Source: Planktomarina sp. (GTDB lineage: Bacteria > Pseudomonadota > Alphaproteobacteria > Rhodobacterales > Rhodobacteraceae). Taken from it: DNA of 50,788 bases. Every line of letters begins with the position of its first letter. The first letter of the stretch is position 1. The notes under the pieces were generated by a model. The model searched no databases and was not told the origin of the DNA. It saw only the letters and a program-made list of their open reading frames with translations. This document shows, one piece after another, positions 23,727-32,028 of this stretch. The stretch spans positions 1 through 50,788 of the forward strand of contig JAHDDS010000013.1 of assembly GCA_020629235.1 (NCBI GenBank), read 5' to 3'. The position numbers and the translations under genes were made by a program.

Positions 23727-25075
23727 AGGACATCGCAGACCTGAAAGCCATGAACGCCCAACAGCTGTGGCATCCCATGGGCCACCCGGGTGAACTACAA
23801 AAGAACGCACCGGTGATCATCGATACAGCCGAAGGCGTGACCATCACGGACATTGACGGCCACACGGTTGTGGATGCCGTGGGGGGATTGTGGTGCGCAA
23901 ACCTGGGATATTCCAACGATGTTGTGAAGCAAGCCATCGCGGATCAATTGTTCAAACTGCCGTACTATTCCGCCTTTGCGGGCACCACCAACCCGCAAGC
24001 CATCCAAGCAGCGGACGCCATGGTGAATTTCTTCAAAGACGACGGCATGGCGCGGGTCTTCTTCACATCGGGCGGGTCGGATTCTGTTGACACAGCTTTG
24101 CGCTTGGCGCGGCAGTACCATCGATTGCGCGGCCAACCGGGACGGACAAAATTCATCAGCCTGAAGAAAGGCTATCACGGAACGCACTTTGGCGGGGCAT
24201 CGGTGAACGGCAACAACCGCTTTCGCATCGGGTATGAACCGCTGTTGCCCGGGTGTTTTCATCTGCCTTCGCCCTATGCCTATCGCAACCCGTTCAACGA
24301 AAGTGACCCTGCAACACTGGCCCAGTTGATCGCGCAAGCGATGGAAGATGAAATCACGTTTCAAGACCCCAGCACCATAGCCGCCTTTATTATGGAGCCG
24401 ATCCAAGGGGCCGGCGGCGTGATCGTTCCCGACGCCAGCTTGATGGGGCTGCTGAAAGACATTTGCGACCGCCACGGCATCTTGTTCATCGCCGACGAGG
24501 TGATTTGCGGATTTGGCCGTACCGGCGCTTGGTCCGGGTCGCGCCACTGGGGCGTGCAACCCGATATGATGACCGTGGCCAAGGGGGTGACGTCCGCATA
24601 CTTTCCTGTGGGCGCATGTTTGTTCAACGACAAAATTGCCGATGTGTTCGAAAGCGACCAATCGGGCGAAGGGTCGATCTGGCACGGATACACCTATTCC
24701 GCGCACCCGGTGGGCATGGCCGCCGTCAATGCCTGTCTGTCCGAAACGGTGAAGGCCGATCTGAAAACCAATGCCGCCGCCAGGGGCGATCAACTGTTCG
24801 CGGGCGTGACCCAGCTGATGGCGGAATTTGACATCATCGGCGACGTGCGGGGCGGTCATGGCTTGATGACCGGAATTGAATTGGTCAGCGACAGGGGCAC
24901 CAAAACCCCCATGGATATGGCAACCATCAAACGCATCCACCGGGCAACCTATGACGCTGGAACCATGGTGCGCATTGGCGGGAACAACTTGTTGATGTCG
25001 CCCCCGCTGATTTTGACAGAAGCAGACGTGGACCGAATTTTGACGTGTTTGCGCACCGGCCTTGGCCAAGCGTAG
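23723..25075 (+). CDS. Class III PLP-dependent aminotransferase
   Basis: The enzyme has 450 residues from the ATG at 23723, which overlaps the allA-like stop; the frame continues upstream inside allA but has no better start. Class III features are the N-terminal HPMGHPGELQKNAP and VDAVGGLWCANLGY, HGTHFGGASV, the PLP aspartate in FIADEVICGFGRTG, and PLP lysine K287 in DMMTVAKGVTSAYFPVG. The LWHPMG and VGGLWC elements resemble omega-amino-acid:pyruvate (beta-alanine, taurine) aminotransferases. The amino donor is undetermined. With its AllA-like partner, glyoxylate is a plausible acceptor. It converges with the RTX gene. Confidence 0.9.
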   Translation: MKDIADLKAMNAQQLWHPMGHPGELQKNAPVIIDTAEGVTITDIDGHTVVDAVGGLWCANLGYSNDVVKQAIADQLFKLPYYSAFAGTTNPQAIQAADAMVNFFKDDGMARVFFTSGGSDSVDTALRLARQYHRLRGQPGRTKFISLKKGYHGTHFGGASVNGNNRFRIGYEPLLPGCFHLPSPYAYRNPFNESDPATLAQLIAQAMEDEITFQDPSTIAAFIMEPIQGAGGVIVPDASLMGLLKDICDRHGILFIADEVICGFGRTGAWSGSRHWGVQPDMMTVAKGVTSAYFPVGACLFNDKIADVFESDQSGEGSIWHGYTYSAHPVGMAAVNACLSETVKADLKTNAAARGDQLFAGVTQLMAEFDIIGDVRGGHGLMTGIELVSDRGTKTPMDMATIKRIHRATYDAGTMVRIGGNNLLMSPPLILTEADVDRILTCLRTGLGQA

Positions 25076-25104
25076 CGCGCTGGCTGGGCACGCCATACCC
25101 GCCC

Positions 25105-28100
25105 TTACAGGATGAAGTGTGCGGCTTCCAATTCCACGGCTTCCACGGACCGCACAATGATCTTGTCGATGCTGCCTTGGCTGGACAGGTCGGACAAATC
25201 AATTTCCGTGGCCCAGCCCAAATCGGCGAACCGCCCGCTAAGTTCAGCAAAGTTAAGGCCATAACTGCTGAGGTCGATCTGGTCCATCGGGGTGCTGAAA
25301 TCGTGAATCATGTCTTCGCCGCCGCCGTCGGTATAGATGAAGATGTCTGCGGCATCGTCTTCGCCAAACCCGCTGCCCCACAAGTGATCACTGCCACCGT
25401 CGCCGGACAGCGTGTCGGCACCGGCACCTCCGCGCAGTTTGTCTTGGCCCGCCCCACCAGAAAGTATGTCGGTCCCAGCACCGCCGAACAGTGCATCGCT
25501 GTCCACGCCCCCTTGCAAATCATCGCTGCCTTGGCCACCAAAAAGGGCGTCTTCCCCTTGGCCACCGCGCAAGCTGTCCTGTTCGGTTCCACCATAGAGT
25601 TCGTCTTGACCGGCATCCCCAAACAAGATGTCTTGCCCATCATTCCCAAACGCAATGTCGTGGCCGTCACCACCGCTTAAGCTGTCGTGCCCATCACCGC
25701 CTTTCAGGAAATCAGCGTCGCCGCCACCGGTCAGCCAGTCTTGGCCCGCACCCCCTTCCAGATGATCTTCACCCAAATCACCGTGGATTTCATCATTGTC
25801 TAACCCGCCAAAGCCGCGATCAGCCCCCGCACCCAAGTGCATCTGATCGGCCCCTTGGCCGCCATAGGCCGCGTCGCGCCCCTGACCGGCTTGCACCATA
25901 TCGTTGCCAAAGGATCCGCGTAAAAAGTCGTCCCCTTCCCCGCCGATCAGGGTGTCGTGGCCTGTGCCCGCATCAATGTGGTCATCGTCCAGGCCGCCGT
26001 CGATAACATCATCGCCCTGGCCTGCGAATACCTTGTCGTGACCTGTCCCGCCATCAACGGTGTCGTGGCCGGATCCCGCATGCACCAAATCAGCCCCTGC
26101 GCCGCCAAAGATTTCATCGTCGCCCGCGGCCCCGCGCAGACTGTCCGCATCCCCACCCCCGGTGGTCAGCGCGAAGTCGTAAACCGCAAAGGACGCGTCC
26201 GCATCAATTGGATTGAACGTCAGGGTAGACCGGGGATCAATGATCCCATCATTTTGAGTCACCCGTTCCGTTTTCGCCACAAAATCCAGATAGGCGACAT
26301 TGGTGGTGGGGTCCGACACCAGCCGATATATCCCACCCCCAGGCCCGGTGGCGTCATCAAAATCGTGGTCGCCTTTGTTTAATACGACGAACAAATCGCC
26401 GTTGCCATCGACATATGCCGCGCCAAATTCACCGCCGGGCACACCGTTGTGCATCTGGCCGTCCACCAAAGTGCCGCTTACTTGGGTATAAGACACCGCA
26501 ACGTCACCGCCTGCGGCAACGGCAGATACATCCAATTGAACGATACGGGCGGCCAGGCCATCGGCGGACGACGGTTGAATGCCGAAAAAGCTTTCGTTGG
26601 CGGCGTCATAGGCGATGTCATAGACTGACCCATGGAACGCGTCATTGGGGATGGGGATTTCCGTTTCAAGGATTTTACCTTCTGCATCAATGGCGTCCAC
26701 GTCCAGCATCACGATGCTATCCAGCGATGACCCCACGACCCACAGGTTTCCTGCATCGTCGAAATCCCCGGCAAAACGAACTTGGTCTGTTTCGCCCACG
26801 CGGTACACGTCCCCCTTGCCGTCAAACGCCAAAAGATCGCCCGGCTCTACCGTAGTTCCGGTGCTGTCAAAGCCCGTGCCGGTGGCCAGGCCATAAATAA
26901 GATTGGATGCAACATCGTATCCGGCTGCATTGCTGGAAAGCCCAAGGGCGGGCCCAATGGGGTCCAAAGATTGGGTGATGGGGTTAAAAACCTGCAACTG
27001 GCCGTTGGTAAGTTGATAGGCATGGCTTTGGCCTGCCACGAAGCTGGCAACGTCCACCGGACCATCAGCCGTTTGAAGCGTCATGGCCTGTGTTGCCACG
27101 GGACCAGTGGTGTCAATTTGCGGATCGGCCGCAGAAGGTGTCACAGCGATCTTCAATGTGCCCGAACTGTCTGTCGCCACAAAATCCGCCGACAAGCGAT
27201 CGGGGACAGCACCTGTCACATCGAGTGTTTCAACGACAGTTCCGTTCCACAGCACATCAACAGTGCCACTGGACACATTTGCCGCCAAATTGGCCGCCGC
27301 GCCGAAGGTGACGGTATAGACCTGGCCCGGTTCGGTCGAAATGGTCTGTTCAACGGCAAAATCCCCACCGGCGATACTGCCCGTCTGTGTCCAACCGTTG
27401 CTGTTTGCCAGGGCTTCAAATGTCGTGATCGGGTCTGCCGTCAGCACGTGCGTGGATTGGTGGTCCCCATACAGCGTGTCGTTGCCATTGCCCGCATTCA
27501 GGATATCCGCCCCCAGCCCGCCAACGCCAAGATCGTCCCCGTCTTCCATGTTCAAGGTGTCCGCCGACCCGCCGCCAAACAAATCGTCTGCGCCCTTGCC
27601 ACCGTTCAGGGTGTCTTGTCCCAATTCGCCGGACAATGTGTCCGCACCCCGGTTCCCCAGCAACACGTCATCCCCTTGGCCACCGACCAGCAGGTCATCC
27701 GCTTCGTCCAAAACGAAATCCGCTTCGGGCGTTTCCACCAGGCTGCCGTCATAGACCCATTGCCCGTTCACAAAGCTCCATTCATCGCCGGCACCGCCGC
27801 CCACCAACAAATCATCGCCGTCGTTGCCCACAAGTGTGTCCGCGCCTTGCAAACCTTCCAGCACATCGTCGGCCCCATCGCCCACTTGGATGGACATAAA
27901 GTTGAAGGCTTCGGCCCCAACATCAGCTTGCAGGGTCAGGTCTTCTAGACCGGGAATGCTGCTGTGCGGGCTGAATGTGATGATCAGCTGGTTGTTGGAA
28001 AAATCCAACTGTCCGGATGCTGACTGCGCTTGGGTGCTGATCACAACGGCACCGGGCAGATCCGTGAGGCCACCTGACCCATCGTCGAAAGCCAGCCCCA

Positions 28101-28494
28101 AAGTGCCGTCCATCTTTTCCACCAAGGAAAAGTTGGCCGAAGGGTTTGGGGGCCAATCAGCGGTCGACACAGCAGCGATGGCCACGGCGTCGCCTGCATC
28201 CACGGCAATGTCTTGGGCTGGCCCAAGGGACGGGTCCACCAATGACACAGATTTGATGGACTGGCTGGTCCCGTCGATTGTGACCGCCATAAAAGCCACC
28301 GCTGCCAGCCCTGCGTCCCCAGCCGCTGCCAGCGACCAAGTGGTGTCGGCCCAGGCCCCGATAAAACCGGAGTTTGTGCCCAAAGGATCCCCTGGATCGA
28401 CCATAAGCCAAGCGTCACTGCCGATGCCAAAAAGGTGGTCGTTGCCCTGCAACCCTTCCAAGACGCGCGCACCCGTGTTCGTAAAATTCGGCAT
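25105..28494 (-). CDS. Large RTX calcium-binding protein with propeller-like centre
   Basis: The protein has 1129 residues from the ATG at 28494, which has AAGGAG upstream; an in-frame TTG two codons earlier is less likely. Domains in order: an N-terminal beta region (about 30-195), a first block of GGxGxD nonapeptides (about 205-345), a sugar-binding-like beta domain (about 355-460), a propeller-like region (about 480-775), a long RTX block (about 780-1040) and a secretion-type C-terminus ending in AAHFIL. RTX repeats bind calcium outside the cell and mark type I secretion substrates. There is no Sec signal peptide. The T1SS at 30850-35699 could export it. Its function is unknown. Confidence 0.88.
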   Translation of the reverse strand: MPNFTNTGARVLEGLQGNDHLFGIGSDAWLMVDPGDPLGTNSGFIGAWADTTWSLAAAGDAGLAAVAFMAVTIDGTSQSIKSVSLVDPSLGPAQDIAVDAGDAVAIAAVSTADWPPNPSANFSLVEKMDGTLGLAFDDGSGGLTDLPGAVVISTQAQSASGQLDFSNNQLIITFSPHSSIPGLEDLTLQADVGAEAFNFMSIQVGDGADDVLEGLQGADTLVGNDGDDLLVGGGAGDEWSFVNGQWVYDGSLVETPEADFVLDEADDLLVGGQGDDVLLGNRGADTLSGELGQDTLNGGKGADDLFGGGSADTLNMEDGDDLGVGGLGADILNAGNGNDTLYGDHQSTHVLTADPITTFEALANSNGWTQTGSIAGGDFAVEQTISTEPGQVYTVTFGAAANLAANVSSGTVDVLWNGTVVETLDVTGAVPDRLSADFVATDSSGTLKIAVTPSAADPQIDTTGPVATQAMTLQTADGPVDVASFVAGQSHAYQLTNGQLQVFNPITQSLDPIGPALGLSSNAAGYDVASNLIYGLATGTGFDSTGTTVEPGDLLAFDGKGDVYRVGETDQVRFAGDFDDAGNLWVVGSSLDSIVMLDVDAIDAEGKILETEIPIPNDAFHGSVYDIAYDAANESFFGIQPSSADGLAARIVQLDVSAVAAGGDVAVSYTQVSGTLVDGQMHNGVPGGEFGAAYVDGNGDLFVVLNKGDHDFDDATGPGGGIYRLVSDPTTNVAYLDFVAKTERVTQNDGIIDPRSTLTFNPIDADASFAVYDFALTTGGGDADSLRGAAGDDEIFGGAGADLVHAGSGHDTVDGGTGHDKVFAGQGDDVIDGGLDDDHIDAGTGHDTLIGGEGDDFLRGSFGNDMVQAGQGRDAAYGGQGADQMHLGAGADRGFGGLDNDEIHGDLGEDHLEGGAGQDWLTGGGDADFLKGGDGHDSLSGGDGHDIAFGNDGQDILFGDAGQDELYGGTEQDSLRGGQGEDALFGGQGSDDLQGGVDSDALFGGAGTDILSGGAGQDKLRGGAGADTLSGDGGSDHLWGSGFGEDDAADIFIYTDGGGEDMIHDFSTPMDQIDLSSYGLNFAELSGRFADLGWATEIDLSDLSSQGSIDKIIVRSVEAVELEAAHFIL
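25366..26157 (-). repeat. C-terminal RTX nonapeptide repeat block
   Basis: About 265 residues of tandem GGxGxDxLx-type repeats with many GHD and GQD variants, encoded by imperfect 27-base units. A shorter block lies at about 27463-27888 in the same gene. Confidence 0.85.
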
Positions 28495-28660
28495 TCCCAA
28501 CTCCTTTGTTGGGGCCGGAATATCCGCAAAATCTTGAGGAACCGTTGAACCTTAAATTTGTCGCAGCTTTCGCGTTGTTTCGAATTTGGGAACACTTCAC
28601 ATTTCTAAAATTTTTCACAACAATTTGCCTGCGTTAGGATTTTCCAACCACATTTCTGCC
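28495..28660. other. Divergent promoter region between two RTX genes
   Basis: An AT-rich gap (especially 28545-28630) lies between the leftward RTX gene and the likely start of the rightward RTX gene. Both promoters must lie here. I could not define convincing -35/-10 boxes. An open frame continues from a TTG at 28586, so the rightward gene could start earlier. Confidence 0.4.
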
Positions 28661-30790
28661 ATGTCTGCCTTGGGATCGGAGTGCCGAAAACGGCAGGGGT
28701 TTGGCGTGGGTTTTTTCACTTTCGACGGCGTGTTTACGGCCGGGGCTGCATCAAGCCCCGTGCCGGTCGGCCGTTTGTTTGAAACATCCACTGGACTGCA
28801 TCTGGTCAGCGAAACAGCAGGTGCGCAGACCCACATCGACACCAATGGTGCTACGCCGAATATGGTGTCCACATCGGGCCTGGGCGGGTGGTCACAATCG
28901 TTTGGATTTGCCGGCGACACGGTGCAATTTCGCGCCGCAGATATTGACGGCATACTGGGGCAAACCAACGGCCAATCCATTGAAATATTTGAAAGATCTT
29001 CGGGTCTTTATGCAGAAAGTTATCAAGCGCTTGCCTTTGATGTGGGGCCCACGTCTTTCTTTGCGTTGGGCCACCAAGGTGGAACAGGTTTTGCAACATA
29101 CAGCCGAACCGGAACGGGTGATTTTCAACAGGTCGATTTTGTCGATCAAACCCAAGCCGGCAGCTTAGGCCAAATATCGGGCCTGGCCCATGCATCGGTG
29201 GGGGGCAACGCCTTTTTGGTGGCCATCAGCGCGGGCAGCGACTTTATCGCCAGCTTCCAAATCTCTGCGTCGGGCGAAATCACCGAACGCAGCACCATCG
29301 GGATCGCAAATCACCTGCCCATTGCCGACCCAAGTGACGTGGATGTTTTAGAAGTTTCTGGCAAACACTTCGTTGTCGTGGCCAGCGCCGGAAGCAGCAG
29401 TTTGACCGTTCTGGAATTGGACAGCGGCGGTGGTTTGCACCCGGTCGATCAGGTGATGGACGACCGCAACACACGGTTTCAAGGCGCGGATCAGATTGAA
29501 TGTTTCGAACATGATGGTCGCGCCTACATCATTGCAGCGGGCCAAGATGAAGGGATTTCGCTGTTCACATTGATGCCCAACGGACGCATCGTGCACTTGG
29601 AAACGGTGGCAGACACGCTTGATACGGCGATTTCCAAAATCGCTGATATGGAAGTGGTGATCTCGGACCGCGGCGTGCATCTTTACACCTTGGGCGCTGC
29701 AGACGGCGGGATTACCCAGTTCACCTTGAACCTTGGCACCCAAGGGCACACGCGGGTGGTGTCAGGCAGCGGCCACCGGGCGACCCACGACATTGACGTG
29801 TTGGTGGCCAGCGAAGGCGGCGACAGTCTGGAAGGACGCAATGACGCCGACATTTTGATGGACGCGGGCGGCAACGACACGCTCTACGGTGGTTGGGGGG
29901 CTGACCTGTTCATTTTGGACAGCGACGGTGCCAGCGACACGGTGGCCGATTTCCAACCTGGCGCAGATTCCCTTGACCTGTCCGCTTGGGGCTTTTTGCG
30001 GTCTGCAGACCAGTTGACCATCACCAGCACCGACACCGGGGCGGTCCTTGAATTCGGCGACGAACGCCTTGTGGTCAATTCCGTGCACGACGCACCGCTG
30101 CGCCCATTCCATTTCAGCGACGACATCATTTTGAATGCCACCCATGTTGATCTGTCTTGGGTGGACACCGACGAGGTTGCCCCCGCCCCCACAGCGCCAG
30201 CCCCAGCCGATCCGCTGCCAGACTTAACCCCCAACCTGAACGCCCGCGCATTTTGGGGCAATCAAGACCCCGCATCTGCCATCGGCGGCCTGAAGATCGG
30301 GTCCGGTGGGGACGATGATTTGCAAGGCAACGGCGGCAACGACACCTTGTTCGGCGGGGCGGGCCAAGACAAATTGAACGGGGACGCAGGCCAAGACCAC
30401 GTGCGCGGCATGACAGGTCAAGACACGGTGACGGGCGGGCACGGGGCGGACATGTTGTTGGGGGGCAGCGGGGACGACCAGCTGTACGGCGGGTCCGGCC
30501 AAGATACCCTGGATGCTGGGGCTGGCAATGACACGCTTTATGGTGGGTCGGGCCAAGATGTTTTTATGTTCGACACCCAGGCCGCTGGACGCAACACCGT
30601 GGGCGATTTTCGCGGTGGCAGCGATATTATGGCGCTGCGCGGCGTGGACGGGCGCTTTGATGCCCTGGACATTCGCACCGTGTCTGCGGGCGGCAAGGAA
30701 TACACTGAAATTGCCTATGACGACCAAGTGATCGTCTTGGAAGACGTTGCCAGCACAGACATCGACACAACGGACTTCTGGTTTCTATAA
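28661..30790 (+). CDS. RTX calcium-binding protein with N-terminal propeller
   Basis: The protein has 709 residues from the ATG at 28661. The start is uncertain: no good ribosome binding site precedes it, and a GTG at 28706 has AGGGG upstream. Residues about 25-365 form repeated beta segments resembling a lactonase-type propeller (FFALGHQGGTGFATYSRTG, SLTVLELDSGGG, GISLFTLMPNGR). A short RTX motif (about 383-412), a Pro/Ala-rich linker (about 503-525) and a second RTX block (about 547-636) follow. It ends in TTDFWFL, a hydrophobic type I secretion ending. It is divergent from a larger RTX protein that also has a central propeller-like region. Confidence 0.85.
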   Translation: MSALGSECRKRQGFGVGFFTFDGVFTAGAASSPVPVGRLFETSTGLHLVSETAGAQTHIDTNGATPNMVSTSGLGGWSQSFGFAGDTVQFRAADIDGILGQTNGQSIEIFERSSGLYAESYQALAFDVGPTSFFALGHQGGTGFATYSRTGTGDFQQVDFVDQTQAGSLGQISGLAHASVGGNAFLVAISAGSDFIASFQISASGEITERSTIGIANHLPIADPSDVDVLEVSGKHFVVVASAGSSSLTVLELDSGGGLHPVDQVMDDRNTRFQGADQIECFEHDGRAYIIAAGQDEGISLFTLMPNGRIVHLETVADTLDTAISKIADMEVVISDRGVHLYTLGAADGGITQFTLNLGTQGHTRVVSGSGHRATHDIDVLVASEGGDSLEGRNDADILMDAGGNDTLYGGWGADLFILDSDGASDTVADFQPGADSLDLSAWGFLRSADQLTITSTDTGAVLEFGDERLVVNSVHDAPLRPFHFSDDIILNATHVDLSWVDTDEVAPAPTAPAPADPLPDLTPNLNARAFWGNQDPASAIGGLKIGSGGDDDLQGNGGNDTLFGGAGQDKLNGDAGQDHVRGMTGQDTVTGGHGADMLLGGSGDDQLYGGSGQDTLDAGAGNDTLYGGSGQDVFMFDTQAAGRNTVGDFRGGSDIMALRGVDGRFDALDIRTVSAGGKEYTEIAYDDQVIVLEDVASTDIDTTDFWFL
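30299..30568 (+). repeat. RTX nonapeptide repeat block
   Basis: Ten or so GGxGxDxL-type repeats (GSGGDDDLQGNGGNDTLFGG and following), encoded by tandem imperfect 27-base units and expected to fold as a calcium-bound beta-roll. Confidence 0.85.
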
Positions 30791-30814
30791 AAAAGGCAGG
30801 GCCGAAGCCCTGCC
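30789..30814 (-). terminator. Rho-independent terminator of the secretion operon
   Basis: Read on the minus strand, GGCAGGGC-TTCG-GCCCTGCC is a perfect 8-bp stem with a stable UUCG loop, followed by six T residues (30789-30794 on plus are A). It ends the adaptor gene transcript. It lies directly after the stop of the convergent RTX gene, where the same stem has no T-run. Confidence 0.9.
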
Positions 30815-30849
30815 AGGTGTTGGTCTTGTTGCGGACAACCCGCGGGATG

Positions 30850-32025
30850 TTACCGTTCCCGGAACGCTTCCCGCGACTTGTAGAGTGGTTTTAAGAGGTA
30901 GTTAAGTATGGTCTTACCCCCCGTGTGCAGTTCTACCTCAGCCTGCAAACCCGGGCGGATCTCTAGATTGGCCTGTCGCGCGGACAGGTTCTGTGTGTCG
31001 ACAGCCAGCAACACGCGATAGTGCGGATCGCCGTCTTGTCGGCGCTCATCTTTGAAAGTGTCAGCCGAAATGAACTGAACCTTCCCCTTAAGGGACCCAT
31101 AGATGGTATAGTCATAGGCCGTCAGCTTCACCGTGGCGTCTTGCCCTTTTTTGATATTGGCGATGTCCTGGGGGGGGACTTTGGCCTCTACGAACAGTTC
31201 GTCGTCCACGGGGATGATCTGAAAGATTTCTTCGCCGGGGCGCACAACGCCGCCGATGGTGGTGACCGACAGGTTATTGACGATCCCGCGCATGGGGCTG
31301 ACCAGGACAGTCCGGTCCAGTTGGTCTTGCACCAGCTTCCAGTTTTGGCGCAGTGTGCCCAGTTCCTTCAGCGTGTCGGAATAATTCGCTGCGCGTTCCA
31401 GTTCCATCTGGGTCACGATTTCATTGTACCGCGCTTCGGCGTCTGATTTGGCTTTGCGGGCGCGCGTTACCTCGATCAATGCCACGATCTTCTTTTGCAG
31501 CATGTTTTCCATCAGGCCCAGTTCTTTCGCGGCCTGATCCATCACTGCACGGGCGCCTTCTGCACGGCTTTTGAAGTCTGATTGACGGGCCATCAGCAGC
31601 GCTTGTTCAGACGCCACCAAACCTTCATTGCCCGCTGCCAATTCGGCAGGCACGCGGAATTCGAAGTATCCGCCCATTTCCGCTTCCAGGCGCAGGCGGC
31701 GAATGTCCAGTGCTGCAATCTGAGCGGACAGATCATCCACTTGGGTCTGGAATTTGGTGCTTTGCAGACGCGCCAGCACGTCACCGGGCTGCACCAAATC
31801 GCTTTCCTTCACAAGAAGTTCGGCCAGAATACCGCCTTCCAGGTTCTGAATGATCTGGGGGCGCGATTGGCTGACCACTTCCCCTTCAGACCGAACGATT
31901 TCGTCGACCCAAGCAAAGGCGGACCACGTCACAAAGGCCAAAACGGCGGCGGTCACCAGCCAGATCGTCATGCTGGGGCGACGCATCGCCCGTTGCAAAG
32001 AGACGTCAACAGATGTGGTAGCCAT
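30850..32025 (-). CDS. Type I secretion periplasmic adaptor (HlyD/LapC family)
   Basis: The protein has 391 residues: a short cytoplasmic N-terminus, one membrane span (about 20-40, MTIWLVTAAVLAFVTWSAFAW) and a biotinyl-lipoyl half-motif (VSQSRPQIIQNLEGGILAELLV). Long coiled-coil hairpins (about 95-235) precede the second lipoyl half (VLVSPMRGIVNNLSVTTIGGVV) and a beta-barrel domain, with the HlyD family ending LEIRPGLQAEVELHTGGKT. It bridges the inner-membrane ABC protein to the TolC-like protein. It is the last gene of the adhesin-secretion cluster, three bases after the ABC gene and before a terminator. Confidence 0.93.
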   Translation of the reverse strand: MATTSVDVSLQRAMRRPSMTIWLVTAAVLAFVTWSAFAWVDEIVRSEGEVVSQSRPQIIQNLEGGILAELLVKESDLVQPGDVLARLQSTKFQTQVDDLSAQIAALDIRRLRLEAEMGGYFEFRVPAELAAGNEGLVASEQALLMARQSDFKSRAEGARAVMDQAAKELGLMENMLQKKIVALIEVTRARKAKSDAEARYNEIVTQMELERAANYSDTLKELGTLRQNWKLVQDQLDRTVLVSPMRGIVNNLSVTTIGGVVRPGEEIFQIIPVDDELFVEAKVPPQDIANIKKGQDATVKLTAYDYTIYGSLKGKVQFISADTFKDERRQDGDPHYRVLLAVDTQNLSARQANLEIRPGLQAEVELHTGGKTILNYLLKPLYKSREAFRER

Positions 32026-32028
32026 GGA

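Noticed and set aside
25366-26157. Regularly spaced short repeats considered as a CRISPR array
   Set aside because: The period is 27 bases and in frame, and the repeats translate to RTX nonapeptides with no unique spacers.
30795-30814. Same hairpin as a terminator for the plus-strand RTX gene
   Set aside because: The stem is followed on the plus strand by AGGTGTTGG, not a T-run. Only the minus-strand direction has the T-tract.
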